A stretch of DNA of 13,641 nucleotides from JAKIWV01 sp049800095 (GTDB lineage: Archaea > Thermoplasmatota > Thermoplasmata > Lutacidiplasmatales > UBA184). The notes beneath the pieces are model-generated. The model saw nothing but the letters and a program-made list of their open reading frames with translations. It was not told the origin of the DNA and did not search any database. The translations under genes were made by a program, and so were the position numbers. Below, piece after piece: positions 1 through 6,831 of the stretch. The DNA lies in NCBI GenBank assembly GCA_049800095.1, contig JBARJD010000024.1, positions 1-13,641 of the forward strand, in the 5' to 3' direction. Positions within the stretch are counted from its first letter, which is position 1. Each line of letters opens with the position of its first letter.

Positions 1-1
1 A

Positions 2-307
2 GAGCTCACGTCCAACTTCTTCCTCTCTCTCTTATGGCTGGGACTCGTCGGGACCGCGTTGGCGTACGCGATCTGGTTCTTGCTCCTCGAGCGGTTCCCC
101 GCACCGACCGTGAGCACATGGGCGTTCCTTACGCCAGTCGTGGCGCTCGCGGCCTCCGTCGTGATCTTCGGAGAGAGTTTGGATTTCTTCCAGATCATCG
201 GGGTCGTGGCCGTGCTGGCCGGAGCGCTCGTGGTCGCACGCACCGCCGCCGCCGACCTGGATCCACTCATCGCGCCGCCCCGAAAAGGAAAAGCTCCGAA
301 GGTGTGA
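2..307 (+). CDS. EamA/DMT-family transporter, C-terminal part (5' end outside window)
   Basis: The frame is open from the window edge and ends at TGA 305-307, so only the C-terminal ~101 residues are visible. They form three hydrophobic helices: one around FFLSLLWLGLVGTALAYAIW, one around STWAFLTPVVALAASVVIFG, and one around IIGVVAVLAGALVVA. The short loop FGESLDFFQIIG between the last two is typical of the end of the second EamA repeat (drug/metabolite transporter superfamily), where a Glu follows the penultimate helix. A basic tail (RKGKAPKV) follows. Family members are 10-TM inner-membrane exporters of amino acids or other small metabolites; the substrate cannot be read here. The methyltransferase starts 20 bp downstream on the same strand, so the two may be co-transcribed. 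Confidence 0.8.
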   Translation, partial: ELTSNFFLSLLWLGLVGTALAYAIWFLLLERFPAPTVSTWAFLTPVVALAASVVIFGESLDFFQIIGVVAVLAGALVVARTAAADLDPLIAPPRKGKAPKV

Positions 308-327
308 GACCGTCGAGTAGGTACCGC

Positions 328-1182
328 ATGCCGCACCAAGAGGAGATGATCCCGGAAGCCCAGGCAGCTCGACTAGCACGCGACAATTGGAATCAGGCCG
401 CGGACATCTGGGAGGACTTCGTTGAGCATGGAAAGGATGACAGCCGGGAGCTCGTGCATGGCCCGGCACTGTTGCGCGCAGTAGGACCCGTCCGGGGTAC
501 TCGGGTGCTCGATATCGGTTGCGGACAAGGGTACTTTACAAGGAAACTCGCGGCCCGCGGCGCCCGGATCGTTGGCGTCGATTGGTCTGTGGGCATGATC
601 GATCGGGCTCGGGCGCTGGAGAGTCGAAAACTACTAGGAATCGACTATCGTGTGCTCGATGCGCGGCATCTACAGGCGCGATTCCCCCGCAAATCCTTCG
701 ACCTGGCGGTCGCGTGTATGTCGTTCATGGATGCCCCCGGCCTAGACCAAATCCTTCGCGGCGTGCATCAAGTGCTAACAACGAACGGCCGGCTGGTCTT
801 CTCGATTACTCACCCGATGAACAGCTCTCGGGTTTCGCGGTGGGAGACGGAGCGCGTGGGAGCACATGGCGCCCGGATTGTGGACGGGTACTTTGACGAG
901 GGGGCTACGCCAATGCACTGGAGGCAAACCCGTCTCAAACGGTCGTTCTTTGTCCCGCATTGGCATTTCACCCTTGGCACGTGGTTCAGAAAGCTCCATC
1001 AGGCCGGATTTGAGGTGTCAGATATGGCAGAACCGAGACCTAGTCAGCGCCAGATGCGGACCCATGTCCGTCTGGAGGGACCCGGACGGGTGCCGTTTTG
1101 GCTCATCGTCAGCGCGCAAAAGGTGTCGACCCCCCCTGGAAGGGGCCGGACGCGCCGGCAGGCAAGCGCTCCAGCGACGTGA
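328..1182 (+). CDS. SAM-dependent methyltransferase, class I
   Basis: This 284-residue protein has a clear Rossmann methyltransferase core. Motif I is VLDIGCGQGYF (residues 60-70), where the glycine loop binds S-adenosylmethionine. Motif II is IVGVDWS (81-87), with Asp85 expected to hold the ribose hydroxyls. DARHL follows at 111-115. Motif IV is FDLAVACMSFMD (124-135), and the post-core strand is GRLVFSITHP (154-163). This is the Methyltransf_11/25 type, which usually acts on small molecules; no acceptor is evident. The last ~18 residues are basic and Pro-rich and look like unconstrained extension. I use ATG 328; ATG 346 (the second Met) is a possible alternative, but its GAGGAG lies too close to be a good Shine-Dalgarno. 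It sits 20 bp after the EamA gene, probably one transcription unit. Confidence 0.85.
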   Translation: MPHQEEMIPEAQAARLARDNWNQAADIWEDFVEHGKDDSRELVHGPALLRAVGPVRGTRVLDIGCGQGYFTRKLAARGARIVGVDWSVGMIDRARALESRKLLGIDYRVLDARHLQARFPRKSFDLAVACMSFMDAPGLDQILRGVHQVLTTNGRLVFSITHPMNSSRVSRWETERVGAHGARIVDGYFDEGATPMHWRQTRLKRSFFVPHWHFTLGTWFRKLHQAGFEVSDMAEPRPSQRQMRTHVRLEGPGRVPFWLIVSAQKVSTPPGRGRTRRQASAPAT

Positions 1183-1313
1183 GGCAATCGGAACTGGACC
1201 CCTAGACCCATCTTAGGAGAAGTGTCCGACAAACCCGACCCGGTATGTACAAATTAACGAAATACGCATAAATACGTGTTATCTCGATGGGTGCTTCACC
1301 GGGAAGGGAGTGA

Positions 1314-1484
1314 ATGGGCGTGACGACCTGTTTGATCCAATCTGCCGCGACAACGATCATCTTCGACGATGGCGCAAGATTCACGGTTCCCCGGAGGCAC
1401 ACCGATTCCCCGGAAAAGACCGCCAGTTCAGTGAGCAGACTGTTTCGCGTGGACCGGTTCGACTTCGCCGTGGCCATCGCTTAG
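1314..1484 (+). CDS. possible small protein, 56 residues, unknown
   Basis: This is a tentative call. ATG 1314 is preceded by a good Shine-Dalgarno (GGGAG, 4 nt upstream) and, about 40 nt further up, by an AT-rich patch (GCATAAATACG near 1266-1276) that could be an archaeal TATA element in an otherwise GC-rich gap. The peptide begins MGVTTCLIQSAATTIIFDDG, continues with a basic stretch (RFTVPRRHTD) and ends FDFAVAIA. No domain is recognised and no membrane segment is evident. It is the only candidate gene in the 458-bp gap 1183-1640. A minus-strand frame over the same bases (1202-1477) lacks comparable signals. Confidence 0.35.
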   Translation: MGVTTCLIQSAATTIIFDDGARFTVPRRHTDSPEKTASSVSRLFRVDRFDFAVAIA

Positions 1485-1554
1485 ACCGCTGGAAAGCCAG
1501 CCACCCTGGTCCCATCGGGATTCGGATAGCTCTCACCTGAACGTTGGCTCCTCA

Positions 1555-1570
1555 GGGTCCTCTGGGACCC
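1555..1570. terminator. hairpin in gap between convergent units
   Basis: A perfect 6-bp stem (GGGTCC / GGACCC) with a TCTG loop lies between the plus-strand units and the end of the minus-strand ABC operon. There is no T-run next to it, so a terminator role is only a guess from position. Confidence 0.25.
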
Positions 1571-1640
1571 GGATTCTCCCCGTACTTGTTGCGGCCCCAT
1601 CATCGGGGGCGCGTTCCCGCCTACCGGCGCCGCCTGGTTC

Positions 1641-2435
1641 TCACCGGTTCCGCTCGCGGCTCACGAAGAGGAGGGTTCCGGAGACGAAGCAGGCCGCGGA
1701 GATGCCGAGGACCACGAGCAGGTCTACGAGCGGACTGTAGAGAGCCATCGAGCCGTAGACGGAGGTCCCCCGATAGGCGAGGCTGCGCATCAGGTCCACC
1801 AGGTATGTCGCGGGCATCGCGTGGACCATGACGTTCAGGAAACCGCTGGACTTGCTGACAGGAATGAGCGCGCCCGAGAGGAACAGCTGGGGAAACATGA
1901 CCACGATGACGGCCTGATCCACCGCCTTCGGACTGTTCGCGAAGACGCCCGATAGGAGGATCCCGAGCGCCCCTCCCAGGAGCAGCGCGAGAGGCGCGAC
2001 CCACAGGATGCCCAAGAGGAGCCCGAGCGTCAGAGGTACACCGATGAGGTACGCGACGAGGAAGAAGGGGGCGATCTCCAAGAACCCGACGACGCTCCCG
2101 CCCATCACCTTCCCCACGCCAATCGAGAACCGAGAGACTGGGGCCACGAAGATCTCCTGTGTGAACCCCGTCTCTCGTTCCTCCACCAGCGACGTGACGC
2201 TCATCATCGTGTACTGGACTAGCATGCAGGCCACCATGCCCACTAGGGCGAACTGGAGGAAGTTGTACGGGAGTCCCGTCGCGAGGTTCTGCGCGATGGC
2301 CACTCCGAATATTCCAAGGAAGACGACGGGGAACAGGAAGCTGAACCCGAGGTACGTCTTCCAGTCCCGGCGTAGGATCAGCAGCTCGCGAGCGCAGATC
2401 GCGATCGCCGCGTTGGCCTCCTTGACGACCGTCAA
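1641..2435 (-). CDS. ABC-2 type exporter permease
   Basis: This 264-residue membrane protein has about six hydrophobic segments. They include TYLGFSFLFPVVFLGIFGVA (27-46), the region after FLQFALVGMVACMLVQY (60-76), APFFLVAYLIGV (121-132), LLLGILWVAPLALLLGGALG (138-157), VIVVMFPQLFLSGALIPVS (176-194) and a last helix near LVVLGISAACFVSGTLLF. The cytoplasmic element EERETGF (86-92) and the FLSGALIPVS region are hallmarks of the ABC-2/DrrB-NodJ fold. It would form the membrane channel partnered by the ATPase encoded immediately upstream. The start codon overlaps the ATPase stop by 4 bp (ATGA), which indicates translational coupling. The substrate is unknown; drugs, lipids or polyketides are typical. 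Confidence 0.9.
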   Translation of the reverse strand: MTVVKEANAAIAICARELLILRRDWKTYLGFSFLFPVVFLGIFGVAIAQNLATGLPYNFLQFALVGMVACMLVQYTMMSVTSLVEERETGFTQEIFVAPVSRFSIGVGKVMGGSVVGFLEIAPFFLVAYLIGVPLTLGLLLGILWVAPLALLLGGALGILLSGVFANSPKAVDQAVIVVMFPQLFLSGALIPVSKSSGFLNVMVHAMPATYLVDLMRSLAYRGTSVYGSMALYSPLVDLLVVLGISAACFVSGTLLFVSRERNR

Positions 2436-3406
2436 GTTCCGACTCCCTCCGCGGGGGCTTCTTCCCGCCCGAGCTTCTCGATGTACGCCTCCTCGAGCGT
2501 CGGCGTGTGCAGGCGCATTTTGCTCAGGGGCGTAGTGATCCTCGAGAGGAGTTCCTGGGGCGTCGGCTGGGCGAATCGCACCTTCAGGCTGCCGTCCTCG
2601 AGCGCCTCATAATCCGCGCCCCCGAGCTCTGCCGTCAGTAGCTCGCGGTCCGGGGCGTCCAGCTCGAGGTACCGGTCGGTGAGGGCAACCTTGATCGCGT
2701 CGGGAGTGCCCGAGTACAGCAGGCGCCCCTTGGAAACGATGAAGACACGATCTGCGCCCTCGGCCTCCTCGATGTAGTGGGTTGTTAGGAAGATGGTAGT
2801 TTTCTCCTCCCGCTGGACCTTTCGGAGGTGAGACCAAAGGCTCTGGCGGCTGATCGGGTCGAGGCCCTGGGTCGGCTCGTCCAAGAAGAGGATCTTGGGC
2901 TTGTGCATGAGGCTACGGACGATCTCGAGCTTCCGCCGCATCCCCCCGGAGAAGGTGCCGAGGACCCGGAAGAGGTCCTTCTCAATGCCCAACATCCTCG
3001 CGAGCGCCTTGACCTGGTCTCGGTAGGCCTGGGGCATGAAGCGGAACGCGGGGCGGAACCCGTAGAGACCGTAGAGGGCGACGTGGAAGCGCAGGTTCTC
3101 CTCGGCTGTGAGCCGCAGGTCGAGGCTCGGGTTCTGAAAGATGATTCCGATGCTCGCGCGGATCTCTCGTGCGCTGGTGTCGAGGTCGAACCCCGCGACT
3201 CGGACCGAGCCGCTCGTCTTGGCAAGAGAGGTCGTGAGGATGGAAATGGTGGTGCTCTTTCCGGCCCCGTTGGGGCCGAGGAAGGCGACGAACTCCCCCG
3301 CGCCGACCTCGAGGCTGATCCCGTCTACGGCGGCGGTCTTTGCGCCTTGGTACCGCTTGACGAGGTCCCGGACCTGGATGACGGAAGGGGCGGAGGAGAT
3401 CAACAT
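2432..3406 (-). CDS. ABC exporter ATPase, DrrA/CcmA-like
   Basis: All ABC nucleotide-binding motifs are visible. Numbered from the upstream TTG at 3412 they are: Walker A GPNGAGKST (46-54), Q-loop Gln93 (IIFQNPS), signature FSGGMRRKLEI (154-164), Walker B ILFLDEP (174-180), D-loop GLDP, and H-loop His212 (LTTHYIEEAE). The C-terminal extension ending TPTLEEAYIEKLG is typical of daunorubicin-type exporter ATPases (DUF4162-like region). I prefer ATG 3406 (protein begins MLISSAPSVIQV, 324 residues) because AAGG lies about 8 nt upstream, whereas TTG 3412 is too near it. It powers the permease with which it overlaps by 4 bp. The unit diverges from the TetR gene, which probably represses it. Confidence 0.93.
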   Translation of the reverse strand: MLISSAPSVIQVRDLVKRYQGAKTAAVDGISLEVGAGEFVAFLGPNGAGKSTTISILTTSLAKTSGSVRVAGFDLDTSAREIRASIGIIFQNPSLDLRLTAEENLRFHVALYGLYGFRPAFRFMPQAYRDQVKALARMLGIEKDLFRVLGTFSGGMRRKLEIVRSLMHKPKILFLDEPTQGLDPISRQSLWSHLRKVQREEKTTIFLTTHYIEEAEGADRVFIVSKGRLLYSGTPDAIKVALTDRYLELDAPDRELLTAELGGADYEALEDGSLKVRFAQPTPQELLSRITTPLSKMRLHTPTLEEAYIEKLGREEAPAEGVGT

Positions 3407-3415
3407 CGGCAAACC

Positions 3416-3453
3416 TTACTAACAGTATTGTAATTTAACATCGTTAATTAAGG
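3416..3453. promoter_or_regulatory. divergent promoter with candidate TetR operator
   Basis: The 90 bp between the ABC ATPase and tetR starts contain an AT-rich island unlike its surroundings. At 3435-3447 there is a short palindrome, TTAAC-ATC-GTTAA, overlapping an 8-bp palindrome TTAATTAA (3444-3451). On the minus strand TTAAATTACA (3428-3437) lies 22-31 nt ahead of ATG 3406, fitting a TATA box for a nearly leaderless ATPase mRNA. Because the palindrome overlaps both possible TATA elements, a repressor bound here could silence both directions. Operator function is inferred. Confidence 0.5.
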
Positions 3454-3496
3454 TTATCTGCCCCCTCGCTTTACCCCGTTCGGTTCAGGCGTCGCG

Positions 3497-4231
3497 ATGA
3501 GACAGCGGAGCGTGCGGAAGCGTCCCCACGTCAACCCCGAGGCAGTCGTGAAGGTGGCCATGGAGCTCCTCGATGCCGAGGGCATGGAGGGGGTCACTTT
3601 CCGTGCCGTCGCCAAGAAGCTCGGGGTCCAGCCCCCTGCCCTCTATTGGCACTTTGTGAACAAGCGAGACCTGATGGACGACCTGGCACAGGCCATTCTC
3701 GTCCAAGGGGGGGTCGGCGCGATCGTTCCTCCCACGAAACCCTCAGAATGGCGGGGGTGGTTGGCTCAGATGGGGCGCACAGTCCGCTCGGCGCTGGTCG
3801 CCCACACCGACGGGGGACGGGTCGTGGCAGGAGCCTCGTTTCATCGCGCGAAAGCGCTCGCCCGACTCTCGGTCACGTCGGCCCAGGTGCTCCGCGACGC
3901 GGGCTTCGGACTAGCGGAAGCGGTCATGGCCACCACGACAGTCATCGATTACGTCTGGGGCTTCGTCATCGAGGAGCAGGAGGGGACCGGTCCCGAACCG
4001 AAGGACGAAGACTCGTCACCGGGTGCGGACGACCCAACCCGCGCACCGGACTTCCTCGCGATGGCGTTCGGAGTGGAACTGGCGATGGCCCCTCAAGTCC
4101 AGGCGATGATGGAGGAATGGGACCGGCTGAGCGACGCCCAGAAGTTCGAATGGGGACTTCAAACGATTCTCGAGGGTCTCGCTGCCTCGAAGCGATCCGG
4201 GCGACGAGCGAAGCCCAGTACTACCGCTTAG
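3497..4231 (+). CDS. TetR-family repressor with tetracycline-repressor-type C-terminal domain
   Basis: The N-terminal DNA-binding domain spans about residues 11-66. The helix-turn-helix is VTFRAVAKKLGVQPPALYWH (33-52), followed by the conserved FVNKRDLMDDL. The rest (~85-236) resembles the TetR_C ligand-binding/dimerisation domain: HTDGGRVVAGASF, VLRDAGFGLAEAVMATTTVIDYVWGFVIEEQ, and FEWGLQTILEGL near the C-terminus. Family members bind a small lipophilic ligand and then release the operator of a divergent exporter, which fits the ABC pair transcribed the other way from 3406. Length (244) is slightly above average because of an acidic linker (EPKDEDSSPGADDPTR). ATG 3497 has no Shine-Dalgarno, so a leaderless or short-leader mRNA is likely. 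The stop at 4231 is followed almost directly by recombinase-tail debris. Confidence 0.9.
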   Translation: MRQRSVRKRPHVNPEAVVKVAMELLDAEGMEGVTFRAVAKKLGVQPPALYWHFVNKRDLMDDLAQAILVQGGVGAIVPPTKPSEWRGWLAQMGRTVRSALVAHTDGGRVVAGASFHRAKALARLSVTSAQVLRDAGFGLAEAVMATTTVIDYVWGFVIEEQEGTGPEPKDEDSSPGADDPTRAPDFLAMAFGVELAMAPQVQAMMEEWDRLSDAQKFEWGLQTILEGLAASKRSGRRAKPSTTA

Positions 4232-4249
4232 GAGTCCCTTTCGAGTTTC

Positions 4250-4303
4250 GCGGGCGGGGCCCGTGCTGGTGCCACGCTCCTAAAGAACTACTTTGGAGCT
4301 TGA
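4250..4303 (+). pseudogene. 3' tail of a second tyrosine recombinase gene (remnant)
   Basis: Translation into TGA 4301-4303 gives ARAGATLLKNYFGA-stop, matching the end of the intact recombinase (VRVDAAVALLENYLGA-stop at 11702). Differences between the two DNA copies include several silent changes (AAC/AAT, CTC/CTG), as expected of related but separate coding sequences. No recombinase sequence is recognisable upstream, and the tetR stop is only ~20 bp away, so the rest of the gene was lost. The remnant abuts the 68-bp repeat exactly as the intact gene does on the right. Confidence 0.7.
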
Positions 4304-4306
4304 ACA

Positions 4307-4498
4307 GTGGAAAACGGGCGTTTGAGGGGCATACGTACCGGCGATTTCTCGCCGGTACGGCCAGGTCGCGGTAGTAAGCCCCTCTACTGCCGCACCGATA
4401 GGGAATCATGCCCCTCAATCGACCCCCACGACATCTCCGACGCCTACGCCGAACTGGCCTCGATCGTCGCTCGGTCCTCCGCCGAACGAAGAAGCTAG
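4307..4498 (+). other. repeat-crossing ORF (63 residues), left copy
   Basis: A GTG one codon after, and in frame with, the recombinase-tail stop opens a 63-residue frame. It runs through the 68-bp repeat (residues 4-26, MENGRLRGIRTGDFSP onward) and then into DNA unique to this end of the element (PLYCRTDRES ... DAYAELASIVARSSAERRS-stop). The first part is antisense to the rnpB 3' end, so its sequence is set by the RNA gene rather than by protein selection. The second part resembles the frame at 6639-6752. In the excised element the same frame would start at ATG 11706 behind the intact recombinase. Whether it is translated is unknown. Confidence 0.45.
4316..4383 (+). repeat. left 68-bp direct repeat (attL): rnpB 3'-end fragment
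   Basis: Identical over 68 bp to 11715-11782. Read on the minus strand it contains the last 24 nt of the RNase P RNA (from GGGGCTTA of conserved region V to CCTGGC) and 44 nt beyond. No other part of rnpB is present here, since the sequence diverges immediately after 4383. It includes an 11-bp inverted repeat, 4334-4344 / 4349-4359. Interpreted as the displaced original 3' end of rnpB after integration. Confidence 0.85.
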
Positions 4499-4509
4499 CC
4501 AACCTTTTC

Positions 4510-4533
4510 CGGCCCCGGGGCAACCCGGGGCCG
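4510..4533 (+). terminator. strong hairpin with GCAA tetraloop after tail ORF
   Basis: Perfect 10-bp stem CGGCCCCGGG / CCCGGGGCCG closed by GCAA (a GNRA loop on the plus strand), 11 bp after the tail ORF stop. It is nearly identical to the hairpin at 6762-6783. It has only a weak pyrimidine tract (CCTTTTCC) before it and no T-run after it. In the circular element it would sit downstream of the recombinase and could end its transcript. Confidence 0.55.
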
Positions 4534-4746
4534 CCCAAATAGGGCCCTACTGATGCATCCCGCCACCACGAGTCGGGTAGGTAGGTTGAGGCCCTGGGCC
4601 GGACAGAGTCGAAGCAGGCGAAGTTAGAACTCGAGAGGTGAGGGGGAAGTAATGTTCGATCGCGAGGGGCGCTCCACGGTTTTCATCCGACCCGTGCTGA
4701 ATTGTCTGCCCAGACCCGGACGGACGACATGGTCGACGCGCGCGGC

Positions 4747-6345
4747 TCAGAACGGATTCTCGCTGTAATCGATCGGCACGTCCACCACGGAGGGAGCCTT
4801 AGAGTCGATCGCCTCTCGCAGGACTCCACCAAACTCGCGCGCATTGGACGCCCGGAATCCACGGGCGCCGAACGACTCAGCGAGCCGGACCAGATCCGGA
4901 TTCCCGAATTCCGTTCCGAAGGTCCGACCGGCTTTCGCGAGCTGCTTGATCCGAATGCTTCCCAAGCCTTCATCCCGGAACACGATGTTCGTCGTGGGGC
5001 AGCCTTCGCGACGAGCCGTCTCGAGCTCTTGGACATTCATTAGGAAACCCCCGTCGCCGCTGACGGTTACTACGTGGCGGTCGGGGTACAGGATCGCGGC
5101 CGCGAGGCCCCCCGGCAGCGCAATCCCCATCGAGGCGAGCCCGTTGGAGATAATCACGGTGTTCGGTCGGGACGCCGGAAAGAAACGGCCGACCCAGAGC
5201 TTGTGCGCCCCCACATCGCTGATAACGATGCCTTCCGGAGCGAGCGCCGCCCTCAGTTCGCGTAAGATGCGGCGGGGGTCGGATCGTCCGTCGGGAAGGT
5301 CGCGACCTCCTTCGAGCGCGTGGAGAATCGGTTCGCGGAGGGTTGAGACCCGGCGGTCGTCCTTTGGTGTCGGGATTCGTTCCCGAAGCAGCTGCAAGGA
5401 CTCGCGGATGTCGGCGACAATCTCGACCGAAGGAACGTAGTGCGACGAGACCTCGGCGGGAGTGAAATCGACGTGAACGATTCGCTGGTCAGCCCGAGGA
5501 TTCCAGTGCTCGGGGTCGTACTCGACCAGGTCGTAGCCAACACATATCACGAGGTCCGTCTGGTCGAAGCCGAGAGTGCGGTAGTCGGACCCCGGCCGCG
5601 CGAGGGCGAAAAGGTTCATCGGGGACTCCCACGGGATGGCTCCCTTGCACATCAGTGTGAGGGCAACGGGGATCCGGAGCTTCTCGGCAAAGCGGGCCAA
5701 TTCTGCGGAGGCATCGCCGCGGATCACTCCGTTCCCGGCGAGGATCATCGGTGCGCTGGATCGGCGAATGAGCTCGGCGGCACGGTCAAGACTGGGTCGG
5801 TCGGGCGACGGGCGCCGGACGCGTTCCCACGGGATGGGATGTTCCGTGGCTTCCGCCTCGGCGATGTCAGCGGGGAGCTCGAGATGCGTCGGTCCCGGTT
5901 TCTCCGTTTGCGCGATCTTGAACCCCTTGCGGACGGCCTCCGCGGTCACCCGCGGGTTCTCGATCCGAGCGTTCCACTTGGTAATCGGGTGGAACAGCTT
6001 GAGCACATCGATGTACTGATGCGACTCCCTGTGAATGAGTGAGAGATCTTCTTGGGCCGTAATCGCGACCAGCGGTGCCCGGTCGAGATAAGCGTCTGCC
6101 ACACCCGTGACGAGGTTGGTGGCGCCCGGCCCCAGCGTAGCGACGCAGACACCCGCCCGCATCGATAGCCGACCGTAGAGGTCCGCCATGAATGATGCTC
6201 CCTGTTCATGCCGGGTGAGGACGAACCGGATCGAGCTCGAGCCGAGCGCCTCCATCAGCTCGATGTTCTCCTCGCCGGGAATCCCGAACACCGTCGTAAC
6301 GCGCTCGTTCTCGAGGGCCTTCACCACGAGCTCCGCAACGTTCAT
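4747..6345 (-). CDS. acetolactate-synthase-like ThDP-dependent enzyme
   Basis: A complete three-domain ThDP enzyme of 532 residues from ATG 6345 (GTG 6363 would add six). The Pyr domain has FGIPGEENIELMEAL and the cofactor-activating glutamate in TRHEQGASFM, at residue 47, the position it has in Klebsiella catabolic acetolactate synthase. GPGATNLVTGVADA and PGPTHLELPADI follow. The PP domain carries SNGLASMGIALPGGLAA and the Mg/diphosphate motif GDGGFLMN (Asp431), with FRDEGLGS as the second metal loop (Asp458 replacing the more usual Asn, as in the catabolic enzymes). Likely reaction: 2 pyruvate to acetolactate plus CO2, but a related 2-oxoacid specificity is possible. No ilvN-type regulatory subunit is adjacent. 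A TATA-like ATTTACTAAT lies at 6411-6420. It is probable element cargo. Confidence 0.85.
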   Translation of the reverse strand: MNVAELVVKALENERVTTVFGIPGEENIELMEALGSSSIRFVLTRHEQGASFMADLYGRLSMRAGVCVATLGPGATNLVTGVADAYLDRAPLVAITAQEDLSLIHRESHQYIDVLKLFHPITKWNARIENPRVTAEAVRKGFKIAQTEKPGPTHLELPADIAEAEATEHPIPWERVRRPSPDRPSLDRAAELIRRSSAPMILAGNGVIRGDASAELARFAEKLRIPVALTLMCKGAIPWESPMNLFALARPGSDYRTLGFDQTDLVICVGYDLVEYDPEHWNPRADQRIVHVDFTPAEVSSHYVPSVEIVADIRESLQLLRERIPTPKDDRRVSTLREPILHALEGGRDLPDGRSDPRRILRELRAALAPEGIVISDVGAHKLWVGRFFPASRPNTVIISNGLASMGIALPGGLAAAILYPDRHVVTVSGDGGFLMNVQELETARREGCPTTNIVFRDEGLGSIRIKQLAKAGRTFGTEFGNPDLVRLAESFGARGFRASNAREFGGVLREAIDSKAPSVVDVPIDYSENPF

Positions 6346-6524
6346 TGGACCTTGACCATCCACGGCTCAGAATCCTGAAGATTCCATACCTGGGGAGCTA
6401 CAGCCACGACATTAGTAAATCGGAGCTGGACGGACTCGTGTCACCGCCCGGAGCGGTAGGGGTATCGAGTTATCGCGGGTGGAAAGCGGCGTAAAGACTC
6501 AGCACCGTGTTGCAAAGGGGAGTT

Positions 6525-6540
6525 GAACCTCCGGAGGTTC
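6525..6540. repeat. 16-bp perfect palindrome
   Basis: GAACCTCCGGAGGTTC is exactly self-complementary and lies 26 bp left of the tRNA-Ile fragment. Function unknown; a recombinase or regulator binding site is possible. The rest of the gap 6364-6551 shows no gene apart from the TATA-like box of the flanking minus-strand gene. Confidence 0.4.
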
Positions 6541-6551
6541 GAACATTGTAG

Positions 6552-6752
6552 ATTGTTCTCCGGACCGATTTGAACCGACGACCTCCCGGTTATCAGCCGG
6601 ACCGTCAGGGAATCTGCCGTTCGGAACCCCTCTACCCGATCTGGGACCCGGAAGACCCCCCCACAGATGCCCTGGAACGTTCATTCGCTTGGCTCGCCGA
6701 TTCCGCGTACGCTGAGGTCGCTCGGTCCTCCACCGAAAACGACCCAGACTGA
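6552..6752 (+). other. second repeat-crossing tail ORF, fused to antisense tRNA-Ile fragment
   Basis: The frame is open from 6552 to TGA 6750-6752. Its first part (DLNRRPPGYQPDRQGICRS) is the antisense of a tRNA-Ile fragment, the kind of tail seen when an integrase frame runs through a tRNA attachment site. Its second part (EPLYPIWDPEDPPTDAL ... ADSAYAEVARSSTENDPD) matches the tail at 4378-4498 in layout and sequence: both share PLY, a DAYAE or SAYAE block, and VARSS followed by a charged end. Both are followed by the same GC-rich hairpin. I read it as the inner end of another element of the same family whose target was tRNA-Ile. No start or integrase body is attached here. Confidence 0.5.
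6567..6600 (-). pseudogene. tRNA-Ile(GAU) fragment: anticodon arm to T-loop
   Basis: On the minus strand the sequence has an anticodon stem TCCGG / CCGGG (with 6601) enclosing loop CTGATAA (anticodon GAT), then variable AGGTC and a T-arm start GTCGG-TTCAAAT. The 3' T-stem does not pair, and there is no D-arm or acceptor stem on either side, so this is not a functional tRNA. It is best explained as an attachment-site remnant. Confidence 0.6.
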
Positions 6753-6761
6753 ACCCTTTCT

Positions 6762-6794
6762 GGCCCCGGGGCAATCCGGGGCCGCCCATTTTTT
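6762..6794 (+). terminator. GNRA hairpin plus T6 tract
   Basis: Stem GGCCCCGGG / TCCGGGGCC (one G-T pair) with GCAA loop, then GCCCA and six T residues (6789-6794). It is the counterpart of the hairpin at 4510-4533 and looks like a genuine terminator for plus-strand transcripts ending after the tail ORF. Confidence 0.65.
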
Positions 6795-6831
6795 CCCTCG
6801 ATCTGGGTGCCCGATTCAAGGGACAACCCAC

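Noticed and set aside
1202..1477. 91-codon minus ORF
   Set aside because: No ribosome site or promoter on that strand; the plus-strand 56-residue frame has better signals.
4652..4768. 38-codon plus ORF preceded by GAGGTGA
   Set aside because: Spacing to the ATG is long and it overlaps the 3' end of the ThDP enzyme; the rest of 4541-4746 shows nothing clear.
6545..6640. A functional tRNA-Ile gene
   Set aside because: Only the anticodon arm to T-loop is present; the T-stem does not pair and D-arm and acceptor stem are missing.
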